In this document: positions 11,946-23,453 of the stretch, piece after piece
Position numbering within the stretch: position 1 is the first letter of the stretch
How the letters are laid out: each line of letters begins with the position of its first letter
Source of the DNA: Hibiscus mutabilis
Taxonomy: Eukaryota > Streptophyta > Magnoliopsida > Malvales > Malvaceae
DNA: 64,000 nucleotides
Assembly: GCA_019671005.1 (NCBI GenBank)
Contig: CM033745.1
Coordinates: 5,379,146-5,443,145 of the forward strand
Direction: 5' to 3'
The notes under the pieces: model-generated
The model's input: the letters and a program-made list of their open reading frames with translations, nothing else
Told to the model about the DNA's origin: nothing
Database searches by the model: none
Position numbers and translations under genes: made by a program

Positions 11946-13510
11946 GGCAATAATGAATCAAGCCTTAGCTGGAAAGATTCTCTCGAATCAAATGGCCAAA
12001 CATCATACGATCACGACTATATTAAGGAAAGCATGGAACTGCAACAAGCTTGAATGCCACGACCTGGCGATGACAAATGTAGAATTCTTAGTCATCGTCC
12101 GTGGTCGGTTCAAGACTGTTTACTCATTCTCAAGGATTGACACTACAAAGCCTCCTTTGAGGAAATCGATTTCTCCTTGGAGGAGTTTCGGATCCAGGTT
12201 CATAACCTACCGTTGGCTCTTATCACTCAGGACAATGCAGAGAGAATCAGTAAGCTTTTTCCTCGTTATTTTGGTTCTAACCTTGACGATGACAAATCTG
12301 TCAAGTGGGATGGCCAACTCAATCTTAAGGTGGCAATGCATGTAGAAGATCCGCTCAAAACTGGCTTCCTTCTAAACCGGAAGTATTACCAGCCCCTCGT
12401 CAATTCCTTTAAATACGAACGACAGCCAAAGTTTTGTTGTAGCTGCGGGAGCTAGGTCACGGTGAGAAAGACTGCTGGCTCGACCCCAAGAAATTTAAAA
12501 CGGCAGGTAGCTATGGACCGTGGTTGCGCGCATCTCCGTCCTAGAAGAAGTCAGAAACGAAAGTGAGCCATATAGGGCGCTCAGCGAAACAACACCAGCC
12601 CCCCTCTGTTCCCAGAACGGAGATTATTGGAAACAACAAACTGGTGCTTTCTCCAACATCTATGCAGTATCGTAGGTGCCCGCATCCCGAGCGTACGAGG
12701 TTTCCTAGGCCAACTCTTGAACAAGAAAGCAATAGCGCAACCCTCAAGAATTCTATCAAGATTGAGGATATCAATCAGCAGCTTTTTAAGGAACATATCC
12801 CGGATTCCCCGTCCAATGTTGATCACGTTAATGAAAGAGTCAGCGACCAACAAACATCCAAGAACTTAGGAGCAATTGTCGAATCCAAAGGTTTCTCAAC
12901 TGAAAAAAGGGATCCTGAAGATATTTGGAGAAATCTGATTGTTGAGGGTCTTTCTTCCATGGAAGTCTTTTAAAAAAAAAAGCGTAAAAGATGTGAGGAG
13001 CCAAGCGAGCCTTTCTTTGTTTCGAAACATCGTGAGTTGTTGAACCTTATCTATGAAGGTGTTTATCAGTCGACGCCGGATAATTGATGTGCTCAAACTT
13101 TTGGCCCTATTGCTAATGAGGACATCTTAAAGCTCGTTTTGTTTCCCACTTCCTTTACCAATGATTCGCCTCTGATCAATAAGATCGCATGTGAAAAAAG
13201 GGGAATTCCTTTGGGTTTAAACGTTTAACGCTAATCAAACAAGTAGCCCATCAAAAACACATCAAGGAGATTTTGCGAGTTTCCTAGGAGTAGGAAATAT
13301 CGAGTTGGGAGTGGATCCCTTTGGTGCTGATATCACCAAGAAACCTGCTTTTGTTTTTAATGACAATATGAAACTATGTGAAGCAATTGATGTCAGCGAT
13401 GATGAGAGCTCCGGTGTCCTTCTAGTGATTGAGATGGCCAATGGTGAAAGTTCAGATTCGACTCCGATGATAGCAGATAACCCTTCCCAGGGTTATTTGC
13501 AAACCCCATG
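11946..13510 (+). pseudogene. LINE ORF1, central and C-terminal part, frameshifted
   Basis: ORF1 resumes after the Copia element. Residues encoded at 11946-12460 resemble the DUF4283-type N-terminal domain of plant LINE ORF1 (LRKAWN, VHNLPLALIT, VAMHVEDPL, RKYY). It is followed by a zinc knuckle at about 12433-12475 with the CxxC, H and C positions still visible. Within the knuckle the frame breaks by one base, putting TAG after CSCGS. A basic, serine-rich tail continues to about 12973 in another frame, and further ORF1-like sequence reaches about 13510. It would encode an RNA-binding LINE particle protein; this copy cannot. Confidence 0.7.
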
Positions 13511-14145
13511 AATCATCTCTCCCCTGCTACTTTCGTGATAAGGAAGGCTCGAAAGATAGCATTTGGGGTCTCTTCTTCCCCTAGGATCATGCCTGGGATG
13601 TTATCCCTGTGTGATCTCAGGTTTTGCTGGTCTGAAGTTGGTTTCGATGGTCCGTTGTGGATTAGCTTCTCTCTCGGTCGATCCTTTGTTGGGGTTGCCG
13701 AAGAAGCCTGGTATGATCATTCTCAGAATGCAGCCGCTCTTTCATCGCCTATGGTGACAAGACCCGTGCCCTTAATGGAAAGAGAGCCTGCCTCTGGATG
13801 GAGCTCTCACATGGACGTAGGACGAACATATGCATAATCTTCTGGTTATGGTCCTTTTTTGTTTCTGCTCATGGCTTGATGCTACGGTGTCTCTTGTGTT
13901 TTCCTTTTCGTTTTGTGTCTGGTGTTGGCTTGTTCTGGGTCCTTTTTTTGTTCGCCTGGTTTGTTCGGGTTTGCCTTCGAGTAAGCCCGCCTAGTCAAGC
14001 TTCTGGTGACCTGATTGGTCAGGCGACCTTTTGGTTTGTTTCCCTCCCCTCTGCGCTGACCTTGCATGGCTCTGCATGGGAGAGGTTTACGTGTCTCTTT
14101 GTTTCCATTTAATGCTTTATTGAATGAATTACTTTTGGATCAAAA
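13511..14145 (+). other. LINE 3' part: residual coding-like sequence and pyrimidine-rich tail
   Basis: The sequence moves from coding-like DNA into a T/C-rich, G/T-rich tail (about 13850-14110) that ends GAATGAATTACTTTTGGATC and A7. Open frames here (up to 109 codons) show no known motif. ORF2 should lie here in a full-length LINE but is missing. Confidence 0.55.
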
Positions 14146-14165
14146 AAACCAAATAGCTGAAGAGC
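14146..14165 (+). repeat. Right target-site duplication of the LINE
   Basis: Exact copy of 5752-5771. Confidence 0.9.
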
Positions 14166-15831
14166 GCGCGCACAACTCATAACAAGACATGAACAAAAAA
14201 GAATTTCATCTAATTTAACATCTAAACGTATAATTTGCTCCGATGATAAAATATATTTACTTCTGATAAGAACGGAAATTTGAACCAAAACATGACCTTG
14301 AAAAGTAGTTATCTATACTCACCAAACAACTAATATTTCCTGAATTCCACCGGGCCGTTTCTGAGATTTTGGTGACTCTAGGGAAATCGAAAATTTGAGT
14401 CATAAATTAGGGATTTAAATTGTAGTTGTAGGTATATTTCCGGTTGCGTTGTGTTTATCGTGGTTGCAGACATAACAAATATATTGCGGTCACTGCAAGT
14501 ATTACAATTGTGAATTTTTTAATAACATATATTATTGTGGACATAACGGTTGTGGGTATCACAGTTTCGGACGGTGCCACTATCGCTATATAATGATCGT
14601 TGTTGCGGATGCAAACCGTTATTTAAATCTCTGCCTCTAATCACAAGTATTGAAAAAAAATTAAATTTTAAGAGTAGGTCAATAACAAGTATTGAACAAA
14701 AATTGAGAAATTTTAAATTTTAAGACTACGCCCTAATAATAAATATTGGAAAGAAAACCCCACATAACATGTATTGAAAAATTTTAGACCTTAATAAAAA
14801 GTGTTAAAAATTAGAGCATTAATAACAAATTAGAAGAAAAAAATTAACTCCTAATAACAAATATCGAATAAAATTAACCCCTTATAAAAAGTGTTAAAAA
14901 TTAAAAAAATAAATTTTAAAAGTAAACTATAATCATATACATATCTCTCTCTCAAAAACGCATATATACATTTAAATATAGATAAATGAATATATATTAT
15001 CATTATGGATGGTAGGCTCTCAAAACTCACTAAGCTATATTAAAAAAAATTTATGCAATGGGCCTTCAAAACTCACCGCTGTATTTTTTTTTCATCCACT
15101 TTCAAAAACAATATTGCAACACATTTAATTTCTTTGTATAGTGAGCTTTCTCTGGATAGTGGGCCGACGCCTTTATTGTCCTGTCCCAAAAACGCCCTGA
15201 ATTCCACGGAAAAACTATATTTCATCTTTTCTCTGTTTCAAACATTTATCGTACATTCGAACTGTCCAAATATTCTATACCAACACCCAACTGCAACAAA
15301 TAAACCATGGAAATATTGCTGATGACTATACGTAATTCACTTCGGTTCTAGAATAATTACAAACTACTCAGCATAAGATATTAAATAGGAACAGGGGATG
15401 CGTTATAATGGAAACTAATAACTAATATTCGAGAAATATTTTTTATTAAGTACCGAATTAATTACATTCTCAATTAGATGTTAGAATTCAGATTCAAAAC
15501 AATTAGTAGGATCTTAATTTTTTTTGTAATATGCATGTCTATCTTATGGTTCATGTTTGTGGTGCGAGATACTCCTTTTAACAATGTTGTTTCCAAGATA
15601 TGAACTCACGTTTTCACCTTGAGACTGCAATGTGCCTTATCAATGCACCCAAGACCTAACACTTGTTGGTTAGGATCCTAATTCTTAATATGTGAACAGA
15701 AGCCACTATATGAGTAAGGAACCGAACTACAACGGAAGAAGTTGAGGCTTTTGTACTGTTATCTTAATCTTTTCAATTGCTGTCCGCTCCCAGGACAAGC
15801 CATTGTAAGAAACCCTGATCTCCTGAACCCA
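14166..15831. other. Intergenic DNA with degenerate tandem repeats, no gene
   Basis: Around 14640-14915 a word close to TAATAACAAGTATTGAAAAA recurs at irregular 35-60 base spacing with one-base changes. Around 14400-14630 G/T-rich words such as GTTGTGG and GTTGCGG recur and resemble the interior of a small transposon, but I could not fix its ends. A frame of 89 codons at 15053 shows no motif. Confidence 0.45.
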
Positions 15832-16067
15832 GGGGCGGAACATAGGGGATTTAAGAGAGTTTGGTCCCCGCTAACTTTTCTTTTTCATTAGGAATAGAAT
15901 AGATTTTTTTAAAAAAAGGTAAAATTATCTCTATAGTCTCTTTAAAGTTTGTAAAATCTTAGTATGCCCCCTTAAAATTTTTAATTTCATTTTGGTTCTC
16001 TTTATAAATTTTTAGTTTTTTTAATTTCATTTTGGTCCCCTTTATAAATTTTTAGTTCTGTCCCAGC
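15832..16067. mobile_element. Short terminal-inverted-repeat element
   Basis: The left end AGGGGCGGAAC and the right end GTTCTGTCCC are near reverse complements. The interior has repeated CATTTTGGT(C/T)C(C/T)CTTTATAAATTT blocks. A related, shorter sequence (AGGGATAGACC...GCGTCCGTCTTT) lies in the second phosphatase-like gene at 57655-57852. No TSD could be fixed here. Confidence 0.45.
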
Positions 16068-16808
16068 CTGATCCCCGACAATAATATCGGGAGGCTTTGC
16101 CCTGCCTTATAATTTTCAAGCACTCAAGTTAGTACACTTTTAGCCATAACAAAAACAAGTAGGCTACAAGAAACAGGAGAGATATGAACGGAACTCAATA
16201 TTATTTATTGATGATAATTTAAAAATTTACTAAATTTTTAAAAATAGAGGGGAGCCGTGCCCCACGGGTCTCCATTGAGTACCGCCCATAAGCATGAACC
16301 TTGACAAGGGATGTCGGCTGAACGTCTGGTGAGTGATCGATATCTAATCGAGTGTTGTTCGCTTATGCCGTATAATGGTAAGATATGCAGAAAATAGCCA
16401 AAGCAGAGGTGAAGCAAAATCTCTAGCATATAGTGATAGTTTAAAATTTTAAAAAATAAAATAAAAATGGGGTCACTTTTATACAAAGTGGAAGTTCAAG
16501 GTGCCTCAGCCGAAAAATTTACCAATCGTTAAATTTTACCGTTAAATATCACTGATTTGGAAATTAACGGTTTAACAAATTTTATATAATAAATTAATAA
16601 AAACTAAAAAATAATTCATATATTCATCAAAATATCAAATTAGTTTTTCAATTTTTATAAAGTATGAGAATAAAATTCTGCTAAATAAAAGTAGAGATAG
16701 AAATAAATTTATTAATTTTAATAAGGTAGCAAGGAATTGGCAGGTGAAGATACAAGCTCCGGGTGGATCCATGGAAAACGGGTTCAGTCTCTGAAATTGA
16801 GCGAAAAC
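16068..16808. other. Intergenic DNA, no gene seen
   Basis: Short frames only, for example 82 codons antisense at 16238-16486, without a known motif. A less AT-rich patch at 16250-16350 is unexplained. Confidence 0.5.
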
Positions 16809-16816
16809 AATGTAAT

Positions 16817-17310
16817 TAGGGCCGGACGTTCGATCTAGTCAAGTCGAGTAAAAAAAAATGAGTTATTCAAGTTTGTAAGTCTGATTTCACGATTCAAATT
16901 TTATTTGATTTTTTTTTGAATCGAGTTGAGTTTTTGAGTTTCTGTACAAATTTAATTGTACATATATATTTCTTCATATACATTTCTATATGCATATACT
17001 TAGGGTTGGACGATACTCGTATTGATTCTAATTTTAATGGCTTTCTATATATATATGCATGTGATATACATAACATATTAGACATAATTAATAGACTCGA
17101 GAACTTGAAAAATGATAAACTAATTACTAAATTTTGTAAATTATTCGAGTTACTCAAATTTTCATTTCATAACTCAAATTTTATTTGAATTTTTTTTAGT
17201 TGAGTCGAGTTTATAAAATTATAAGTCGAGTCAAAACGAGTCAATTTTTCCGCCTCCAGTCAAGTTTAATCATTCGATTTTTCGAGTCAAACCGAGTTTT
17301 GTCGCCCCTA
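16817..17310. mobile_element. Second non-autonomous hAT-type element (494 bp)
   Basis: It starts TAGGGCCGGAC and ends GTCGCCCCTA. Flanking 8-base repeats AATGTAAT (16809-16816) and AATGCAAT (17311-17318) agree at 7 of 8 positions. The interior is rich in GAGTCGAGT/ACTCGA words, like the element at 3502-4049. The overlapping 87- and 90-codon frames on opposite strands arise from its inverted structure and are not genes. Confidence 0.7.
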
Positions 17311-17318
17311 AATGCAAT

Positions 17319-18004
17319 TATGTTTGCGAGGACATTACATTTTTATAGCAGCCCATATAGGGTAAGAATTAAAGGGTTGCGTTCATTGCATGAACATGGT
17401 ATTTTGTGTTTGGTTGGAGGTATATAAGATTATCTGAAAGTGAAATTTACTAAATTGGCCATGTACTATATTTTCTTTTTAACATGTTAAACTTTTAATA
17501 TTAAATTAAAAACATATGCACAAAAAGTAATAGAATTATTTTTATTACACTATCCAAAATTTGCAAAAAAACTATATATTAATCATATTATTAATACAAT
17601 TATTATATTAATTGTTTTTAAAAATATATATAATTTATATTTACATACCCTTGTTACCTTCTATTAAAATATTTTTGTGAATTTTTAAATGTTAAACTTT
17701 CAATATGTTCAAATTTTTTAATTTTTTATTACTTGTGATAGATTGTCAAGTAAATTAAAGTAAATAATAAATAAATCTAAAAGTCGTATAATTCTGATAA
17801 AAATTTATATCATAAGTTTAATCTACAAAAATGTTTTATAATATGATAAACATCTTATAAATCAAAGAATAAAATTAAAAACATCAACTCTTAACTTATT
17901 AATTTTCAACCAATATGCAATCCCATCATATCCTATAAACATCATAAATATAATATTAATAAAAATATATTAAACATTAAAATAATATTTAAATATGTTT
18001 AACA
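17319..18004. other. AT-rich intergenic DNA, no gene seen
   Basis: Very A/T-rich, with no frame or motif of note. The last five bases (TAACA, 18000-18004) are the left duplication of the solo LTR. Confidence 0.55.
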
Positions 18005-18877
18005 TGATGAGTGTCGAATCTGTCAAAAAATAATACATACTCATTCTTTGGATTTGTAGTAGCGACAAGTAGGATCGATCCCACATAGAGCAGTTAAGAG
18101 ATTAAGTTCACAAGTAATTAAAGTAAAGGGGTTGTATTTGAGTAGAATTGAAGAAACAATTTAAAGTAAATGAGAATTCTATATTAAAAGGAACTCTAGT
18201 TAAGGTAGATCTCGGTGTAAAACCTATAAAATATCTTTACTGAACTAAGAGACCCAATGCACATAAACTATCAAAACATTAATCCGTTAACTTATCAAGA
18301 ATATGAATTCATATCTTCTAACTCGTTGCTTGGTTACTTACCACTTGTATCAAAGATGCTTCGATTGGTTGTCGTATATATAATCCAATATATATGTGTT
18401 GAATAAGCCCGTAAGATCAAAAAATCTCACTAAAAACTTTTATTAATAACCTCGAACCTAAACCTTAACTAGAAAAAGAGTTTAGCAACTCATGGAGAAG
18501 GGAAATCAACAAAGAAGAGAAGAATGAGAATTATGGGATGAATGATTTCTCTTCTCCCCATGACCCTATTTATAATAGAGGTCATTTACATCAACTAGGA
18601 GAATGAATTACAATAAGATTTAATTTAAAACTCTATCCTACTCCAAATGTAATATAAAACATAAAAGTTCAACTTGAAGTAGAATTCCTCTTCTTATGTT
18701 AAATGCTCCTTAAAATCCAAATCCAACTAAAACTTCTCTTTTAAGCATGTATTATCCTTTAGTTGTCAAAATCCCCACAAAAATCAAATACTTGTTAAAA
18801 CATAGATTTATAGTTGGACTAGAACACTAAAATATAGGTATATATATGTGAAAAATATGCAAATATTAGACTTATCA
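18005..18877 (+). mobile_element. Solo LTR (873 bp)
   Basis: The sequence starts TGATGAGTGTCG and ends GACTTATCA, so it has TG...CA termini with an imperfect inverted TGATGAGT/ACTTATCA. Exact 5-base duplications TAACA lie at 18000-18004 and 18878-18882. No primer-binding site or internal region follows. A TATA-like TATTTATAA lies at 18567-18575, suggesting plus orientation. Solo LTRs arise by recombination between the two LTRs of one element. Family not identified. Confidence 0.8.
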
Positions 18878-18882
18878 TAACA

Positions 18883-19424
18883 CCATTTAAATATTAAATT
18901 AATATTGAATAAAAGTACTTAGTTAATTTACACCACATATTTATTCATCTAATTAAATTCAATAAAGGATCCATGTAAACAAAATTCATTAATATAGGGG
19001 TAATATGGTCCAAAGGGATGGGAAATGACAAATACCTAAGAAATCCAAGGGAATCACATTCCCACCATTTAATGAAAAAAACGCTACTGTTGGGAATACA
19101 ATATTACCCCTTGGAGGGAATGCTCTATAATAAAACGTGAGTATGTAATTCTAGAAATGATTACTCCCCCAGGTAATGATCTTTTTCGCGAACCAAACAC
19201 CCCTTAAGGTTTACCAGAATTGGTTGCTCTCTTCTAATCTGAGATGGACCAAAGAGGGTTGGAGAGATCGGTCGTTCCCCCAAAATTTTGAAATTTACGA
19301 AAATAAATTCCATTAAATTTGAACATATAATTTAATCAATATAAGCTTATAGTTCAAATTATATCATTTAATCACCAATTTATATGATTTAAGAACTCAA
19401 CATCTTCCTATCATCTAACATATC
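18883..19424. other. Intergenic DNA, no gene seen
   Basis: No motif. A fragment near 19200-19300 (GGTCGTTCCCCCAAAATTTT) resembles part of the short repeat at 57655-57852. Confidence 0.45.
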
Positions 19425-21430
19425 ACATCCCTAAAATCGGTCTAGACGGAATTTAGTTCCGGCGACCAAAAATTTTGTATCGGATATGGTCGGATATGTA
19501 ATCTCTCAATCCTTGTACCCAATCTTGTAGCAATGAAAGTTAGTTGGGCTTGATTTAAATTATGGGGGACATTTTTGTAAGAAATTCAAAGCTGGAAATG
19601 TTGAAAATGAGCCAAGCGTATCGATACGGTGAGGCCAGTATCGTTATGGCCTAACAGCCCATGACTAACTTACCTGTTTCAGCTTAGTCGTATCGATACA
19701 ACCATAAGGTGTATCGCTACGGTCCCCTATCAAAATCTATTTTGGTGACTAAATTGAAAAAAATGGAAAATAGGGTGCTGAGTCACCTACTTGCTTGCCT
19801 CCCCTCACGCAGATTAACTCAGAAAAGATGGTGAATGACCATCAATTACTTTAAAGTTGAAAAAGGGCATGAGTGATGGAAAACAATTGTTTAAGCTTTC
19901 CTTCACTTGAGGGAAAGCTTTCTATTGGTCCCTTAAAAGGTGGGAAATGATTAAGTCATGGACTCCTTAAATAAATAGAAGAAAAGCTTCTTTCCTTGTT
20001 TTGTTATCCACCGAAGCTACCTTTTGGTTTTGAGAAGAAGCATACATCACCAGTGTTATCTTCTTCATTGAGCTCCCCCGAGCACCTCAATCTCATCTTC
20101 ATCCTTTGCTTAATTTGAATACACCAACTCGAAGCTAGAAGCTTGGTGAGTAGTTCCCCCTATCAATTTGTGGTCATCTTCACCTATTGGAGTTTAATTT
20201 CAAATTGAAATCTTGAATAAGCAAAGTTGAGCCTATTTATTAGGAGATTATTTTCTCCAATTTGGTGTTATCTTTAAGCTTTGGTAAGCTTAGAAAACGT
20301 TTTTGAATCATTGATTTTAATCTTAATACGATCCTCTAATTTTGACTAACTCAAGTTGTGGAAGCTAAGCCACCACCTCCATCTCCTAATCCAAACTCTT
20401 CCAAAAGTATGAGGATCATTATACGAGAGACTTGAAGCATCCGATCGTTAGGTGAGTGTAGTTGTGTTAAAGGATCAGCTAGGTGCTATCCCGTTGCATT
20501 TGTTTTATATATATATGTGTTGCATTTGCTAAAGGGGCTCAAGTAGAGCAAGCATTGTGAAGTCAAGGTAATGGTCGTGGTAAGGTCAACTTATTGCTTT
20601 TGATACATATTTGATGTTATATGTTTGTAATATATGATGTGTGATATGATACGTGAAAAGAAGCTATAGCTCAACATGTGATTAAATGATATGTTATGGT
20701 CGAAGGGCAATTGATAAAGTAAAATATGAAATTGTGCTCCTTGGACACTTGTAAACGTTGGATACAATTGGCATGCCATAGGATTATTCGAGCTCACTAA
20801 GTAAGGGATTGGACTACGATTTGAGGCTACGACCTATATGTGGGGAGAAAAGGTTGGATTGTGTAAGGGATTCCAGAGCTACGGCCTATTTCCGATATGT
20901 ATGGTGTACAAGGGAATCTACGTATCCAAGGGTCGCTATGTCCAAGGAAGAATTGATTATGATATATTTATTGATGATATGCTATAGATTATGAAAAGTG
21001 ATATTCAATGTCGTATATGATGTATTCATGTTTAATAAAGTTGTAAATGGTCATGAGAGCATGCTATATGTTATACGTGTCATTTAGGGCTCAATATGCA
21101 TTTGTTTATAACTACCTCACTAGGCTAAGTAAGCCTAACGTTTTAGTGTCTCATGCATTTTCAGGGCTTTAAAGGAATTCCGAGCTCGATCGTGTGGTTG
21201 CGTTGCAAGTCACTTCCCACAAGCACATGTATGTTAATTTTGTTTTAAGACTTCTAGTATGGTGGCATATGACTCAAACATGTATATTTTGGTTAGTTTG
21301 ATGTGTGTGCAAAAGTTGGTATGTTAGGAAGGTCATATGTGCATATTTGGTATTTTGGTTATTGAATAAAATTACTAAAATGGACCTATAATGCACCAAA
21401 GGTAAAATCCTAGTAAATGAATTCAGATTG
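19425..21430 (+). repeat. Probable Gypsy-type LTR fragment
   Basis: It begins near TATCACATCCCTAAAATCGG. It contains paired GTATCGATAC words (about 19618-19720) and then a block ending in CAGGGCTTTAAAGGAATTCCGAG and GTTGCAAGTCACTTCCCACAAGC (about 21160-21225). This order is one I associate with long LTRs of cotton Gypsy elements, from memory. No coding region, primer-binding site or second LTR is present. Boundaries are approximate. Confidence 0.4.
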
Positions 21431-21559
21431 GTCTAAAATTTCACAAGCTATTAGATTTATGTGTTTATAACTTGTCTGTAAAATTTGGTAAGGTTTGAGC
21501 ACCATTTGATAAGTTAATTCAAATAAAAACCAAATAAAATCTGATTATGATCGGATTAT

Positions 21560-22197
21560 GATCTGATTATGATCTGATGCCACCGCTGCCTCAATAACTC
21601 CAATAGCATTTGGAAAGTTCAAGCTCCATTCGTTTGTCAATTCTCTCCAGGATGGCACAATTGTGCCACCTTTAACTGGGAGCTCCAACAAGTTAGAATT
21701 ATCCAAAAAATCGAGATACCAGCTTGCTTGATTATAGTTAACAGAGACACCTCCTTCTTTATCATTTTGATCCGAGACAATGTTGAAGTCTCCTATAAGG
21801 CACCACTTACAACTAGTGTTGCTGCGCAAATTAGATAAATTCTCCCAGAATTGTTTCTTATCCTCCCTGTGCGGAGGGCCATATAGAAAAGTACAGAACC
21901 AAGGTTCTTCCCCTTTAAGAGATACAGAGGCATCAATAAAAGTTAACCGAGCTTCTTAAGACAGTAATAGAGACCTCAGATGTCCACCAAATAGCCAAAC
22001 CTCCTGCCAAGCCTCTAGGATCAACATAAAAACTTCCAGAGAATCTGTTTTTTGTTCTAAGTTTCTCCAGGAAGTGTTGCTTTTTCTTTGATTCATTAAG
22101 GAAGACAATACTTGGATTGTGTTTAATCAGAGCATCCTTCAACGCTCTGCCAGTATTTTTGTTCCCATCCCCGTACATTCCAAGCAAAGATAGGCAT
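21560..22197 (-). pseudogene. LINE ORF2 apurinic-type endonuclease domain, frameshifted
   Basis: The minus-strand translation shows an exonuclease-endonuclease-phosphatase fold typical of L1 ORF2: AWNVRG near the start, RALKDALIKHNPSIVFLNE, GGLAIWW, FLYGPPHRE, then CLIGDFNIV (catalytic Asp and Asn) and SDHNQI (catalytic Asp-His). Frame changes occur near 22175 (two bases short after VRG) and near 21950. The enzyme would nick chromosomal DNA to prime reverse transcription. This copy is inactive. Confidence 0.75.
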
Positions 22198-22740
22198 AGG
22201 TAAAAAGGGGAGAAAACACAGACTTAAGGAAACCCAGAACCAAAAAAAGCAAAAACCAAACACCCAGGATCGAAGAAGCAGAGACCACTACCACAAAGAG
22301 CCACCAACTATCAAAGTCGGGGTGATGAAAGGAAGAGAAAGACAAACACCGTTCCGACCAGTAAAGTCGGAGAAAAGTGAAGAGAAAACACAAAAGAGGA
22401 GAGCAAAGAGAGAAAAAAAATGCACCCCCAAGAGGAAACAAGGCGTAAGGAAAACACCCGAAACAAAAAACAGAGCGAGGAAGCCGTCTTCAAGTCGCAA
22501 AACACAGAAAAAAGAAAGGGAAAAATACCTACGGTCGCAGAGAAGACACCTCCGGCAAAACCACAAAAACCAGCTCCCCCTTCAAAGAGACCAAAACGAA
22601 GCCAAGGAGGACAAATGAAGCAAGCAAGCAGACCTAAGGGAGAAAAGGAGAGACCGATCCCAAACCTAGATCTTTGGAAAACAGAGACAATCACTTGACT
22701 CCAAGGTCAACAACGCAAGAATCGCAAAGGGAAAAACTAG
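21560..22740 (-). mobile_element. LINE fragment: upstream region plus ORF2 endonuclease, 3'-truncated
   Basis: Reading the minus strand, a pyrimidine-rich leader (22740-22198) precedes an ORF2 start at about 22197 and an endonuclease domain that ends at its SDHN motif near 21560. The reverse transcriptase is absent. LINE copies normally lose the 5' end, so loss of everything after the endonuclease is unusual. The break coincides with about three copies of an 11-13 base unit, ATCAGATCATAA. No target-site duplication was found. Confidence 0.65.
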
Positions 22741-23453
22741 GGATTTTGACCGGGAACCGCTTTTTGAGTTGGGATATCATAATTGTGCCTTTCCAGAAAG
22801 TTCTCATCATATCAAAATGATGAGTTTATTATAATAAAAGGATCAAAACATATATTAATCCTAAAACCATTAGTGGAATTTAACATTCGGTATAAAAGAC
22901 GAGTAAAATTAATTTGTTTCTATATACATGTATGTTTGTTTTTGGCTCACATTCCAAGACAGAATTCCTTGCAAAGATTTTTCATTTTTTGGAACTCTAG
23001 TTCTTGTCATTTATCAGCACGTGTCAACACCAATCTGCCAAGTAACAAATACTTTTACAAACCTTTATTCATTAAAAGTCAACTTGTTTTTTTATATAGA
23101 GTTGTCTCTGCAATCTGCATGAAGAAACCATGAAACATCTGCAACTTAAACCCCAAAAAACATTCTAACAATTGCTGATGTTGTCGTAATATTTTCTAAA
23201 ACTTTGCAATTACAGGGATGCTAAGGTTATCCAACGCATGAGAAAAAGCTCATTAATTTTTTTTTGTATTAATAAACAACTCCAACGGAAATAGTTATTA
23301 CAAAGCTGTGATGATTAGGATTTTTTTTCTTATTTATCAAGACAAAAATTACTAACAATCCATCAATTAAAAAGCTCATTCAAAAAATTACACAGAAATT
23401 GAAACAAAATCACCAAAAAAAGCTGCTCCTCTTGTAGTCCTTTCATTTTGTTC
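22741..23453. other. Intergenic DNA and 3' flank of the bHLH gene
   Basis: No gene seen. The part nearest 23454 would contain the 3' untranslated region of the minus-strand bHLH gene; no poly(A) signal can be singled out with confidence. A 116-codon plus-strand frame at 22783 shows no known motif. Confidence 0.5.

Larger units (their letters stand above)
5772..14145 (+). mobile_element. LINE (L1-type) carrying ORF1 but no visible ORF2, split by a Copia element
   Basis: The element is delimited by identical 20-bp duplications (5752-5771, 14146-14165) and ends in a short A run after GAATGAATTACTTTTGGATC. Once the nested Copia element is removed, about 2.5 kb remains: a 5' leader, an ORF1 relic with a CCHC zinc knuckle, and a pyrimidine-rich tail. 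I see no endonuclease or reverse-transcriptase motif (GDFN, SDH, FxDD) in the remainder. Plant L1-type LINEs normally carry ORF2 after ORF1 and are often 5'-truncated; this copy keeps its 5' part and lacks the middle. It could be an internally deleted copy or an ORF1-only derivative moved in trans. Confidence 0.8.

Noticed and set aside
12541..12853. Minus-strand frames of 77 and 90 codons
   Set aside because: Antisense to the LINE ORF1 relic, with no motif.
13508..14112. Frames of 61-109 codons at the 3' part of the LINE
   Set aside because: They have no RT, endonuclease or other domain and lie in the LINE tail.
16894..17188. Two opposite-strand frames of 87 and 90 codons
   Set aside because: Both lie inside a hAT-type element and arise from its inverted internal repeats.
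22139..22694. Overlapping frames of 92-127 codons on both strands
   Set aside because: They are produced by a strongly purine/pyrimidine-biased LINE leader. The translations are low-complexity (Phe/Leu-rich or Lys/Arg-rich) with no motif.
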